The notes below the pieces were generated by a model that saw only the letters and a program-made list of their open reading frames with translations, was not told the origin of the DNA and ran no database searches. From Rickettsia endosymbiont of Lasioglossum villosulum (GTDB taxonomy: Bacteria; Pseudomonadota; Alphaproteobacteria; Rickettsiales; Rickettsiaceae), in NCBI RefSeq assembly GCF_964026455.1, contig NZ_OZ032152.1:372001-436000 (forward strand): a stretch of 64,000 nucleotides of DNA. The letters are read 5' to 3'. Position numbers and translations under genes: made by a program. Positions within the stretch are counted from its first letter, which is position 1, and each line of letters begins with the position of its first letter. Shown in pieces: positions 1-10,159 of this stretch.

Positions 1-51
1 TTGTTAAAACAGAGAAAGGCTTAGTAATATAGGCAAGGAGAATTGAAGAAA

Positions 52-174
52 GTGAATAAAATTTTACAAAAAGATGGATTCTTTTTTGAAGATTCAGGTA
101 GAGATGTAAAAGTTCCAAAAAGTGCAATAAGTCCTAATGGAAAGCCAAAAAAGTCGATTCTTAAAAGAAGTTAA
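52..174 (+). CDS. Small hypothetical protein (40 aa)
   Basis: An open frame with a GTG start at 52 ends in TAA at 174. An AAGGAG motif at 35-40 lies 11 bases upstream, and a TTG at 43 is an alternative start. The peptide is basic at its C-terminus (ending GKPKKSILKRS). I recognise no family. It could be the 3' remnant of a gene that begins before the window, although a stop codon at 25-27 closes this frame just upstream. It precedes the rRNA promoter on the same strand. Confidence 0.3.
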   Translation: MNKILQKDGFFFEDSGRDVKVPKSAISPNGKPKKSILKRS

Positions 175-230
175 AATAATATTTTATTCTTATCGTAAAA
201 AAGAAATTTAAAAATTATTTAAAATAGTGT

Positions 231-259
231 TTGACAACATTCGAAATTATGGATATAAA
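231..259 (+). promoter_or_regulatory. Putative rRNA promoter upstream of 23S
   Basis: TTGACA at 231-236 and TATAAA at 254-259 are separated by exactly 17 bases, a near-perfect sigma-70 promoter. It lies about 170 bases before the 23S gene with no other gene between. This fits a 23S-5S unit transcribed independently of 16S, as known in Rickettsia. The leader between promoter and 23S (about 260-423) shows no coding frame. Confidence 0.7.
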
Positions 260-423
260 ATCAATCACACAAGGTTTGAAACACAAAACTTTGTAGCTGT
301 TTAAAAAGTTGATAAAGCTAAAAACTAAATACACCGCGATAATAAAAATTTATATCGTGAGTTAGATACTGAAGAAATTGTAAAATTAATTCTGTATGCA
401 TCGTGTAATCTCAAGTAATAAAG

Positions 424-3187
<2,764 letters not shown>

Positions 3188-3282
3188 TGTGAGATTACAC
3201 ATGTATATAGTGTTTATTCTATAATATGTCAGTATCAACTCACAAAGTTATCAGGTTAAAATAGCTTTATCAATTAATAAAA

Positions 3283-3413
3283 GTGTTGTTGCATGATTGT
3301 TATCCCGTGGCTTGACCACGAGATCCAGTAAAATATAATGTCATCTCGTGGCTTGTCCACGGGATCTCAGGATACAAATTGTGATACAAGATAATTAAGC
3401 CATGCAACAACAC
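3283..3413. repeat. Palindromic repeat in the 23S-5S spacer
   Basis: Thirteen-base inverted termini GTGTTGTTGCATG (3283-3295) and CATGCAACAACAC (3401-3413) enclose two further CCCGTGG/CCACGGG type hairpins. The internal sequence resembles the element at 27686-27773. It is a Rickettsia palindromic-type repeat lying in transcribed spacer rather than in a gene. Confidence 0.75.
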
Positions 3414-3460
3414 TAACAGCAACCAATACAAATCTACTATTTAAAAAGTTTGTATTGCTA

Positions 3461-3576
3461 GCTTGGTGGTTATAGCATGAGTGAAACACACGATCCCATC
3501 CCGAACTCGAACGTGAAACCTCATAGCGCTAATGGTACTATGTCATAAGGCATGGGAGAGTAAGTCGCTGCCAAGC
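3461..3576 (+). rRNA. rrf: 5S ribosomal RNA
   Basis: The sequence has 5S architecture: terminal helix GCTTGG (3461-3466) with CCAAGC (3571-3576), the CCCATCCCGAACTCG loop-B/C core near 3494-3508, and the GGTACTATG and GGGAGAGTA blocks. Outside the mature molecule the flanks continue the helix (TTTGTATTGC with GCAATGCAAA), forming an extended processing stem. It follows 23S by about 270 bases. Confidence 0.95.
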
Positions 3577-3596
3577 TTGCAATGCAAATTTTTTAA
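3577..3596 (+). terminator. Likely rRNA terminator
   Basis: The 3' arm of the long stem around 5S (GCAATGCAAA) runs directly into a T-rich tract (ATTTTTTAATT), as in an intrinsic terminator. No further rRNA or tRNA follows. Positions 3597-3750 contain nothing I can assign. Confidence 0.45.
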
Positions 3597-3750
3597 TTCC
3601 TCTTGTTAAATCTTCTTTTTATACTCAAAAAATTAAGTTCAATTACAAAAAGTAGAGGCTATAAATAATAAAATGAGCTATGAGCGACAAAAAGCATCGT
3701 TAGGACATTCAATCATTTTATTATATACTCCTAATAAATGAAGAGTTGGG

Positions 3751-3880
3751 TATACGAAGATCAACTTGGAAAAGAGTAATCGGTCTAAAGCCCTCTGAGC
3801 GAAGCGTATACTTAATACGTGGCTACCTGCGATCTTATAAGACGACGTAGCCAATTTTTCAAGTTCTATCTGAGTAGATA
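3751..3880. repeat. Palindromic repeat, relative of 22179-22305
   Basis: Shares ACTTGGAAAAGAG at one end and ACGTAGCCAATTTTTCAA near the other with the element at 22179-22305. The ends are imperfect inverted repeats. The flanking ATACTCCTAATA is also shared. It lies just upstream of the S41-type peptidase start and may include part of that gene's leader. Confidence 0.6.
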
Positions 3881-3888
3881 CATAAGAT

Positions 3889-4944
3889 ATGATTTTTCTT
3901 TATATATTTTTTAGTATTATTTTTTTAACTAGCTGTCAGAATGATAATCACAGAAACAGCGATCTTAAATATATTTATAACGAAATTCAAGAAAATCATC
4001 CTGGTATTTTTAATAAAGAAGACCCTACATTTAAGGAAAACCTTAAACATAATTATCTAAAAGCAAACAAAGCTTTTTATAAAACATCTCAACAAAACCC
4101 TAAGCAAATTATAGAAGCTTTTATCAGCACTTTTAACGATACTCATTTAAGCGTTAATTGGTATAATGAAATGCCAAAAATAATACCTTATAATTTTAAA
4201 CCATTTCAAATTAAGTATTTTCTTAAAAATATTGTTTGGATAGAGTTACCTAACTTTGATTTAACTGAATCGCAACAACAAGAATTTAATTCACTTCTTG
4301 CTGCAATTAAAAACTTTAGAAAAAAGAATATAATAGTTTTTGATTTAAGGGGTAATCAAGGAGGAAACTCTGATTATGGTAGCGAACTTATTAACCAATT
4401 ATTTGGGAAAAATTATGCTACACAACAAAGAAATCTAGCTTATAAAAATGTTTATGTAGATTGGCGGGTAAGCCTTAATAATTTAAATCATGTTAAAAAT
4501 TTATATAAACGATATCAAAATCCTTGTCTTAAAAATATTATTGAAGGTTTAGAGAAAAATTTACAAGAAAAGCAACCTTATTATAGAGAGTTACTATTTG
4601 ATAAATCTTTACCCTTAAATACTTCTTTACTAAATCCGGTTAAAGCAAAAATTATTATAATTATTGATGAGAAAAATGTAAGTAGCACACTTGATTTTAT
4701 CGATGAGTTAGAAATAATGACTCAAAATGTAATTCTTGTAGGAAAGACTACAAAGGCAGATCGGTTATATATGGAATTAAGAACGGTCGAGCTACCAAGT
4801 AAGCTAGGCGTTTTTTCTTTTCCTATTAAGGTTTATAGGAATCGCAATCGAGGCGACAATATACCTTATATTCCTGACTTTGAAATCGATCCTAAAAATA
4901 CGCCTAAATTAGAAGATTTTATTTTAAATAAAAATTATGATTAA
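3889..4944 (+). CDS. S41-family peptidase-like lipoprotein
   Basis: A 351-residue protein with a short hydrophobic N-terminus and a lipobox (LTSC, Cys16), predicting a lipoprotein. The body carries the S41 (C-terminal-processing/tricorn-type) pattern: a central strand followed by FDLRGNQGGNS (about residues 150-160), the oxyanion and substrate strand of the family, and NVSSTLDF (Ser265/Ser266) at the expected nucleophile position. No PDZ domain is evident. The expected role is envelope proteolysis; the substrate is unknown. It ends tail-to-tail with the DUF1543 gene, overlapping by 4 bases. Confidence 0.7.
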   Translation: MIFLYIFFSIIFLTSCQNDNHRNSDLKYIYNEIQENHPGIFNKEDPTFKENLKHNYLKANKAFYKTSQQNPKQIIEAFISTFNDTHLSVNWYNEMPKIIPYNFKPFQIKYFLKNIVWIELPNFDLTESQQQEFNSLLAAIKNFRKKNIIVFDLRGNQGGNSDYGSELINQLFGKNYATQQRNLAYKNVYVDWRVSLNNLNHVKNLYKRYQNPCLKNIIEGLEKNLQEKQPYYRELLFDKSLPLNTSLLNPVKAKIIIIIDEKNVSSTLDFIDELEIMTQNVILVGKTTKADRLYMELRTVELPSKLGVFSFPIKVYRNRNRGDNIPYIPDFEIDPKNTPKLEDFILNKNYD

Positions 4945-5477
4945 TAACTTAATTTCTGATATCCGTTATTTATAACGTTTGGTTTTGCATTACCAGTATA
5001 TTTTAGTGATATATAATAATTACTAATCTGTTCTAGTTTTATGCATTCATCAATATCATATATATTATCTGTATGTAACATTTGGTGATTAGCAAAAAGT
5101 TTATTCCTTGCTGCTTTTATTGCTTCTGCTCTAGATTTTGCTACTGTTAAAGTCATAAAATGACTTTCGCCAAAATTATCTTGTAGGTAATAACCTAAAT
5201 TGACAAAAAATAAACTATTAGGCGTTGGTTTTATTTTGCCTTGATTAACTTCTATCTCAAATCCATCAATATTTTCTATCATAAACCAAGAATCTATATG
5301 GAAAGATTTAGGGTTGCCAATCCATTTTTCTTTAACTTTATTTGCTATTTCAATATCAGATTGTCCTATAACAAACACTACATCATGAATTTCTATATTG
5401 CATTTATCGATTTTTCCTCCTAAATAAAAGATAAATAATTTAGGTTTATTATTATTTTGGTTTTCAAAAAATTTCAT
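4941..5477 (-). CDS. DUF1543 domain protein
   Basis: A 178-residue cytosolic protein with the DUF1543 features: FYLGGK near the N-terminus, NIEIHDVVFVIG, and HIDSWFMIENIDGF. The family has no established function. ATG at 5477 is only 14 bases from a divergent ATG at 5492 that begins the broken kinase gene, so the two once shared a very short divergent promoter region. The C-terminus overlaps the S41 gene end by 4 bases. The frame is intact. Confidence 0.75.
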   Translation of the reverse strand: MKFFENQNNNKPKLFIFYLGGKIDKCNIEIHDVVFVIGQSDIEIANKVKEKWIGNPKSFHIDSWFMIENIDGFEIEVNQGKIKPTPNSLFFVNLGYYLQDNFGESHFMTLTVAKSRAEAIKAARNKLFANHQMLHTDNIYDIDECIKLEQISNYYISLKYTGNAKPNVINNGYQKLSY

Positions 5478-5491
5478 AATATAATATTAGT

Positions 5492-5569
5492 ATGGATATA
5501 TTTAAAAATAATATAATTAGTAAATATAAAGAGCAAGGAAAAGCTTGGCTTGAAAAATGGTATTGCTAA
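5492..5569 (+). pseudogene. 5' fragment of aminoglycoside kinase-like gene
   Basis: ATG at 5492 opens a 25-codon frame whose first 22 codons match the start of the kinase continued at 7793; the frame then runs into the IS1-type element and stops at 5567. It is the displaced N-terminus of the streptomycin-6-kinase-like gene, cut off by about 2.2 kb of inserted DNA. It is no longer functional as a kinase. Confidence 0.7.
5503..5558 (+). repeat. 56-bp direct repeat, left copy
   Basis: Matches 7793-7848 at 54 of 56 positions (differences at 5518 and 5523). It consists of 5' coding sequence of the kinase gene. The left copy ends exactly where the IS1-type terminus begins. Confidence 0.85.
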
Positions 5570-6344
5570 GTAACGACTGATAGTAATAAATTTTTATTAA
5601 AAAGTAGAAGAATAGAGTTATAGATCATATCAATAGCCTTACTGTATCGCTTAGTTTTACGATTGAATCTAGCAAGATAATTCCGTATTAGAGAGTTAAA
5701 TGACTCTACTAAAGCAGTTTCTTTTTTAGTAAAATAATGCCGTTTTGCTATCTTATATGCTCCATAAACATCGTAATGATCGCTGCATGAAATATCTATC
5801 TCATAATTCTCCTCGAGCCTTAAAGCCATAGGTAAATATGAACTAATATCTCGTCCTTTACTCACTTCAAAGTCAACAACTTGATTTCGGACTCTATCAA
5901 CAGCAAGCCATACATAGACTTTGTTAGTTTTTTTTGACAATACGAAAATAACTCGTCTAATTCTATTATCTCTATTTTCTTTACATCTTCAGGTATCTCT
6001 ATCTCATTTAAACGTTGACGCAATATTTTTGAAAATTTACGTATCCATTTTATTATTAATGGATTTGGCACATTCTCCATTCTCTCTATTGACATTATAC
6101 CAGCTCTTTCCAGATACCATTTAATTACTCTGAGTTTTTGTTCTGTACTATATCTTTCTCTTAAATCTCCTTCTCTATAACTCTTCCCGCAACTCTTATA
6201 TTTATATCTTTGCTTCCTTTTTACATAACCGTTTTTACTCTCTCTGCTGACCCGCAGCTCTTACATTTTCCTTCCATTTTAAAACCCTTTTTCTTTAACT
6301 TTAACACTTCTTTCTATACTTCTCTATACTTAGTCAGTAATGCC
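5559..6344 (-). mobile_element. IS1-family insertion sequence (degenerate)
   Basis: About 786 bp, close to the 768 bp of IS1. The termini GGTATTGCTAAGTAA (from 5559) and, inverted, GGCATTACTGACTAA (ending 6344) match at 11 of 15 bases. It contains one frameshifted transposase. No 8-9 bp target duplication is visible, so a rearrangement after insertion is likely. It abuts the kinase fragment on one side and the 6352-7092 gene on the other. Confidence 0.75.
5566..6277 (-). pseudogene. IS1-family transposase, frameshifted
   Basis: Read from ATG at 6277, the frame begins with a zinc-finger-like MEGKCKSCGS, as in InsA, but shifts within 20 codons. The continuation contains YKSCGKSYREGDLRERYS, then a helix-turn-helix segment, IIELDELFSYCQKK, a second shift near 5935, and the catalytic half VWLAVDRVRNQVVDFEV to the stop at 5566. 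The catalytic D-D-E pattern of InsB remains (ELDE, CSDHYDVY, ALVESFN). At least two frameshifts make it inactive unless programmed shifting operates. Confidence 0.75.
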
Positions 6345-6351
6345 GTATTTT

Positions 6352-7092
6352 TTATCTAAAAAATACCCCACTTTTTTTATTATTAATTATAATGGAATTT
6401 TCGTTACCGTTGCTATCATTAAAATCTATTTGTTCAAGAATGCAAGTACTATTCGGAATAATTTTTTTCCAAATAGTACTAATAGGTCCTTTGGTAGGAA
6501 TATGAAATATACCTGAAGCAAATACTTTATAGCCGTAAGGATTATCGGGTAAAATAGTTATATTACCAGGCAACATAATTATTGTTTTTTCAAACCCTAA
6601 AGCAGTAGTTGTATTTTGAATTAATAATTTTAAATTTGATTTTATAGGATCTTCTTTAAGTAGTATTCCTGCAGGAAAAGGAGTTCTTAAAAGTAATGTA
6701 CCGTTATAAGAAAAAGTTCCTTTTATATTAATGTTGTAATCACACTTTTCATCACTATCAAAAGCTAATTGCTCAATAAAATTTGTGTAAGGAAAATCTT
6801 TTTCTTTACATTCCTCAAAATCTTCAACGTATACTAAGCCAATAATATTTCTTTCTTCTTGACCGTGAACTGCAATATTCTCTGCAACCAAATAATAAAT
6901 CAGTTCTACTGTTTTTTCTTCAGTGATGCCTAGCTGCATTAATTTCTTTTTAGCGATCTCCTTAGACCACATTAACGAGGGAATACTATGCACAGAAGTA
7001 GGAAAACCTGTATTTTTTATTCCATATTTGTATGTAAAGTACCAAAATGCTTCAGCTGCAAGTTTTTCTATTAATAAAGGGTTAATATTCAT
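6352..7092 (-). CDS. Hypothetical protein (246 aa)
   Basis: An intact 246-residue frame from ATG 7092 to a stop at 6352. No signal peptide, membrane segment or catalytic motif is obvious. The N-terminal half is helical and charged; the C-terminal half is rich in short beta-prone stretches with several Pro-Gly turns. I do not recognise the family. It lies 8 bases inside the right end of the IS1-type element, so its C-terminus could be altered by that insertion. Together with the GNAT gene it forms the segment that separates the two parts of the kinase gene. Positions 7093-7296 hold only AT-rich sequence. Confidence 0.6.
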   Translation of the reverse strand: MNINPLLIEKLAAEAFWYFTYKYGIKNTGFPTSVHSIPSLMWSKEIAKKKLMQLGITEEKTVELIYYLVAENIAVHGQEERNIIGLVYVEDFEECKEKDFPYTNFIEQLAFDSDEKCDYNINIKGTFSYNGTLLLRTPFPAGILLKEDPIKSNLKLLIQNTTTALGFEKTIIMLPGNITILPDNPYGYKVFASGIFHIPTKGPISTIWKKIIPNSTCILEQIDFNDSNGNENSIIINNKKSGVFFR

Positions 7093-7296
7093 ATGTTTAT
7101 TTTCTAATAATACAATTATGTTTTATACAACTAATAATATATAATATAATTTAGCTTAAGCAACTATTAAAAGAATAAATTATCTAAATTTTTAATTTCT
7201 ATTCCATTTTCTTATTTATATATCCCTTTTATTTTTACTGTTTATTATTTATATTATTAGCTTCATTTTTTATTAAAAGGAATATACTCAAAAACA

Positions 7297-7791
7297 TTAT
7301 AAATTAATATTTTTTACCATTAAATAATTTGTACTACCTTTAAATGCACCGCTTTGTGCTTCATATTTTCCAACTTGCTTGAAACCGGCTTTATTATAAA
7401 CATGTATAGCCCGTGGGTTATTTTCATCAGGATCGATAAAAAAAGTATCGCTTAATGGCTCAATAGATTTATGATAAAATTTTATAAAAGCTTCTAGAGT
7501 ATTGCCAGCTAACCCTTTACATAAAAAGTTTTTATTACCTATACCAAAATCAAGAGTTATAGTATGACCTGATTTAGATAGATATTTTTTTTGAATATCT
7601 GACAAATTTTGATCTTTTTCAAGAATATCCGATAAAATAAAACAAAGCGGTTTATTATCTATAAAGCCAATCCAATAATAAGTTGTTCCATAAAAATAAT
7701 ATTGTTTCCTACCATTAATAAAATTTATAATATCTTCTTTATGCTCTTTACTATTATCCAAAATTCTTTTATATGAGGCTCTTCTAGCCAA
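7297..7791 (-). pseudogene. GNAT acetyltransferase, 5'-truncated (AAC(6')-like)
   Basis: The main frame (164 codons from a TTG) has the GNAT fold signatures of AAC(6')-type enzymes: YWIGFIDNKPLCFI, LDFGIGNKNFLCKGLAGNT, and IDPDENNPRAIHVYNKAGF, the last being the family's C-terminal acetyl-CoA-side motif. In another frame the extreme 5' end reads WLEEPHIKEFW, the true N-terminal motif, so one base is missing near 7762. The gene is cut at 7792 where kinase sequence begins. A real ORF remains, but the protein lacks roughly its first 15 residues. Confidence 0.65.
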
Positions 7792-7792
7792 C

Positions 7793-7848
7793 TAAAAATA
7801 ATATAATCAGTATATATAAAGAGCAAGGAAAAGCTTGGCTTGAAAAAT
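7793..7848 (+). repeat. 56-bp direct repeat, right copy
   Basis: Second copy of the segment at 5503-5558, with 2 mismatches. Here it continues into the rest of the kinase gene but lacks the upstream ATG. Confidence 0.85.
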
Positions 7849-8174
7849 TGCCTAAGATTGTAACAGAGCTAGCTATAGATTGGAATTTAACGGAACTTAA
7901 ATCTATAAATAATTTATCTTTTAACTATGTTCTTTCAGGCTATCAAAATAATACACCTATTATATTAAAAATAAGCTTTGATAACACTGAACTATTGAAA
8001 GAAGCAGAAGCCTTAAAAGCTTTTAGAAATTTTGGTGCTGTAGCTATTCTAGCTCAAAAACATAATGCATTATTGCTTGAAAGAGCAGTGCTAGGTGTTT
8101 CCTTAAAAGAATATACTTCTTTTCTTTCAAAAGTAGTATTTCATACTCCTTTTGAAAGAAGATTATAATAATAA

Positions 8175-8210
8175 GTATTCTAGATGGAAAGCGGTTCCCA
8201 TCTAGAATAC
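8175..8210. repeat. 13-bp perfect hairpin inside the kinase pseudogene
   Basis: GTATTCTAGATGG (8175-8187) and CCATCTAGAATAC (8198-8210) are exact inverted repeats around a 10-base loop. It sits in the segment that replaced the middle of the kinase and is probably a palindromic-element remnant. No T-tract follows, so it is not a typical terminator. Confidence 0.55.
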
Positions 8211-8622
8211 GAATTTAATTTATTTCTTTATTTTTCCAACTCTTCATTTATTAGCAATATACCTATTTACAAAGAGCAAAAATTTTGAGAGATAAGCTAC
8301 TTGAGCGTACCGAACCTCAAACTTTACTTCATGGTGATTTACATCATGACAATATACTACAAAATGGAAAGCAGTGGGTGGCAATTGACCCTAAAGGAGT
8401 GATTGGATATCCTATAAATGAAATATGGGCATTTATTATAGATATAGAGAAAGATACAGAATTTGTAGCAAATTATTTTAGATTTAATCTACAAGAAGTT
8501 AGAAATTGCTATTTCGTCCAGCTTATTTTAGCCATTTGCTGGAATCTTGAAGATGGGATAGAAAATAAATTAATTTCTGAAACTAGCTAAAAAAGCTTAT
8601 GAATTAGTTTAGTTATTTCTTA

Positions 8623-8706
8623 GCAATCCAGAAAAAATAATAAAAAATGCTATGCATTTTACTGGATTGCGTACGTACAATTACTTCGTAATTTCCTCGC
8701 AATGAC
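8623..8706. repeat. RPE-like palindromic repeat
   Basis: GCAATCCAG (8623) and CTGGATTGC (8662) form one inverted pair, and the right end carries the TCCTCGCAATGAC terminus seen in the other elements of this window. From 8707 to 8808 I see nothing assignable. Confidence 0.55.
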
Positions 8707-8808
8707 AGGTTCTTTTTTAATAACTGTCGGGTACTATTAAAAATCTTATAAATTACTTACGTAAATTGAAATAACCCGTTAAATATTGCAATAAATCAAC
8801 TAGTAAAG

Positions 8809-8985
8809 TTAATTTGCCTTTCTAAAAGGAAAATCCATCCATATGTCATCATCAAAATTTTCTTCTTCATTCAATTTATTTAATATATCATTTAGTTTCT
8901 GTGTTTTGTCTATCTGCTCAGATATATTTTTTAAGTTCATATCATCAATTTTTAAAATTTTTATTTTTGCTTTGATCATGTTCAT
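8809..8985 (-). CDS. Small acidic hypothetical protein (58 aa)
   Basis: ATG at 8985 with AAGGA upstream opens a 58-codon frame ending TAA at 8809. The peptide has a basic N-terminus (MNMIKAKIKILKI), an acidic helical middle, and a C-terminus DDDIWMDFPFRKAN. Its composition is more protein-like than that of the low-complexity frame on the opposite strand. No family is recognised. The remainder of the gap (8986-9229) shows nothing further. Confidence 0.4.
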   Translation of the reverse strand: MNMIKAKIKILKIDDMNLKNISEQIDKTQKLNDILNKLNEEENFDDDIWMDFPFRKAN

Positions 8986-9405
8986 TAAAGTATTTTCCTT
9001 ATTTTTGTTTGGTGTCTCTCAGTAAGAGCATAAATTACTTTAAGACATAATATATTAGTAACTAAAAAAATAAAAATAATAATTATTTTTCATCTAACTT
9101 TATTAACAATAGTTGAATTATATGTTAAAAAGATATCAGTAAAAATTACGGATGGTTTTTAAATTTATAATTGATATCATTTATTTCATATTTATTTTTA
9201 GTACAGAATATTTTATTGATTGTATAATTATGTCTAGTTTAGCTGAAATCAATGCTCTTGCTTATCAATATTACTTATCTACTCAAAGAGATTAAAAACT
9301 ATATATGATCATTTAATAAGCCTTGGAGTTCCCTTTTTTGGATATATAAAAATTTTTAAGGATGGTTCTTATTTACCGCTTATATCAAATATTACAACTG
9401 AGTTT

Positions 9406-10086
9406 ATGCAAGCCTATTTTTCTATAATAAAAAATCAAGGATTTACGGGTACTACAGTAATTAATAAAACAATTAATACGAAATATAACTATGTATTTTT
9501 TCCAACTGAAATAGAACATTACGATAAAAGAAAAGATCCAATTATGAATCTTATGTATGATTTCAATATTTGGAAAAATATGCTCGGTATATATAAGCTA
9601 ATTAACTCAGAATTTATAGAATGTTATATGTTTAGTATGGAAGGTAGTACTATTCAAGCTATGAATTTTTACTTAAATAACACTCAATTACTAGAATATG
9701 GTATAGATTATTTTGATGTTAAAGCAAAAGATCTTATAGATACTACTGATAAGACAAAACTAGCTTATTTTAAACAGAAACTTAATTTTAATATATTAGA
9801 TCAAAAAGAATTAATTTTGCAGCAATCAAAACAATTTTCATTGAATGCCGAAGTAAAAACAGGAAAATATAGCAAATTATCTTATAGAGAAACGGAGTGT
9901 ATATATTATTTATCTTTAGGAAATAGTATGAAAGAAATAGGAAGTATTTTAAATTTATCTCCTAGAACTGTAGAACATCATTTAAATAGTATAAAGCAAA
10001 AAACAGGCTTATTATATAAATCACAACTAGTTAAAGAGTTTATTAAAAATGCTCCCTCAGCACTTTTTAAAGATATAAGAACCTAA
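9406..10086 (+). CDS. LuxR-family transcriptional regulator (5' end frameshifted)
   Basis: The C-terminus has a GerE/LuxR helix-turn-helix: LSYRETECIYYLSLGNSMKE followed by SPRTVEHHLNSIKQKTG (about residues 163-200). The N-terminal region resembles the ligand or sensor part of small LuxR proteins but is not assignable to a ligand class. The frame is open upstream to 9295 without a start codon. An ATG at 9230 with 21 matching codons (MSSLAEINALAYQYYLSTQR) lies in another frame, broken at an A-run near 9294. The gene was therefore probably longer, and either has lost its start or relies on ATG 9406. The ABC exporter follows 73 bases downstream. Confidence 0.7.
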   Translation: MQAYFSIIKNQGFTGTTVINKTINTKYNYVFFPTEIEHYDKRKDPIMNLMYDFNIWKNMLGIYKLINSEFIECYMFSMEGSTIQAMNFYLNNTQLLEYGIDYFDVKAKDLIDTTDKTKLAYFKQKLNFNILDQKELILQQSKQFSLNAEVKTGKYSKLSYRETECIYYLSLGNSMKEIGSILNLSPRTVEHHLNSIKQKTGLLYKSQLVKEFIKNAPSALFKDIRT

Positions 10087-10159
10087 ATAAAATTCATAAT
10101 AATATTGTAGAATTAAAGATTGTAAAATATAATATTTCTTCAAGTTTTTCAATTTTTTT

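Larger units (their letters stand above)
7793..8612 (+). pseudogene. Aminoglycoside/streptomycin 6-kinase-like gene, broken
   Basis: The N-lobe is readable to SLKEY (about 8112), then a hairpin-bearing insertion replaces roughly 50 codons. Reading resumes at about 8285 with the C-lobe: LLHGDLHHDNIL (the HxDxxxxN catalytic loop) and VAIDPKGVIGYP (the metal-binding aspartate). A further shift just before the end hides the natural tail, LAKKAYELV, which stops at 8612. The start codon is missing (it lies at 5492). The family phosphorylates aminoglycosides or related small molecules with ATP. With three lesions it is a clear pseudogene. Confidence 0.75.

Noticed and set aside
8843..9025. 60-codon plus-strand frame rich in Phe, Ser and Ile
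   Set aside because: Low-complexity composition; the minus-strand frame at 8809-8985 is more protein-like.
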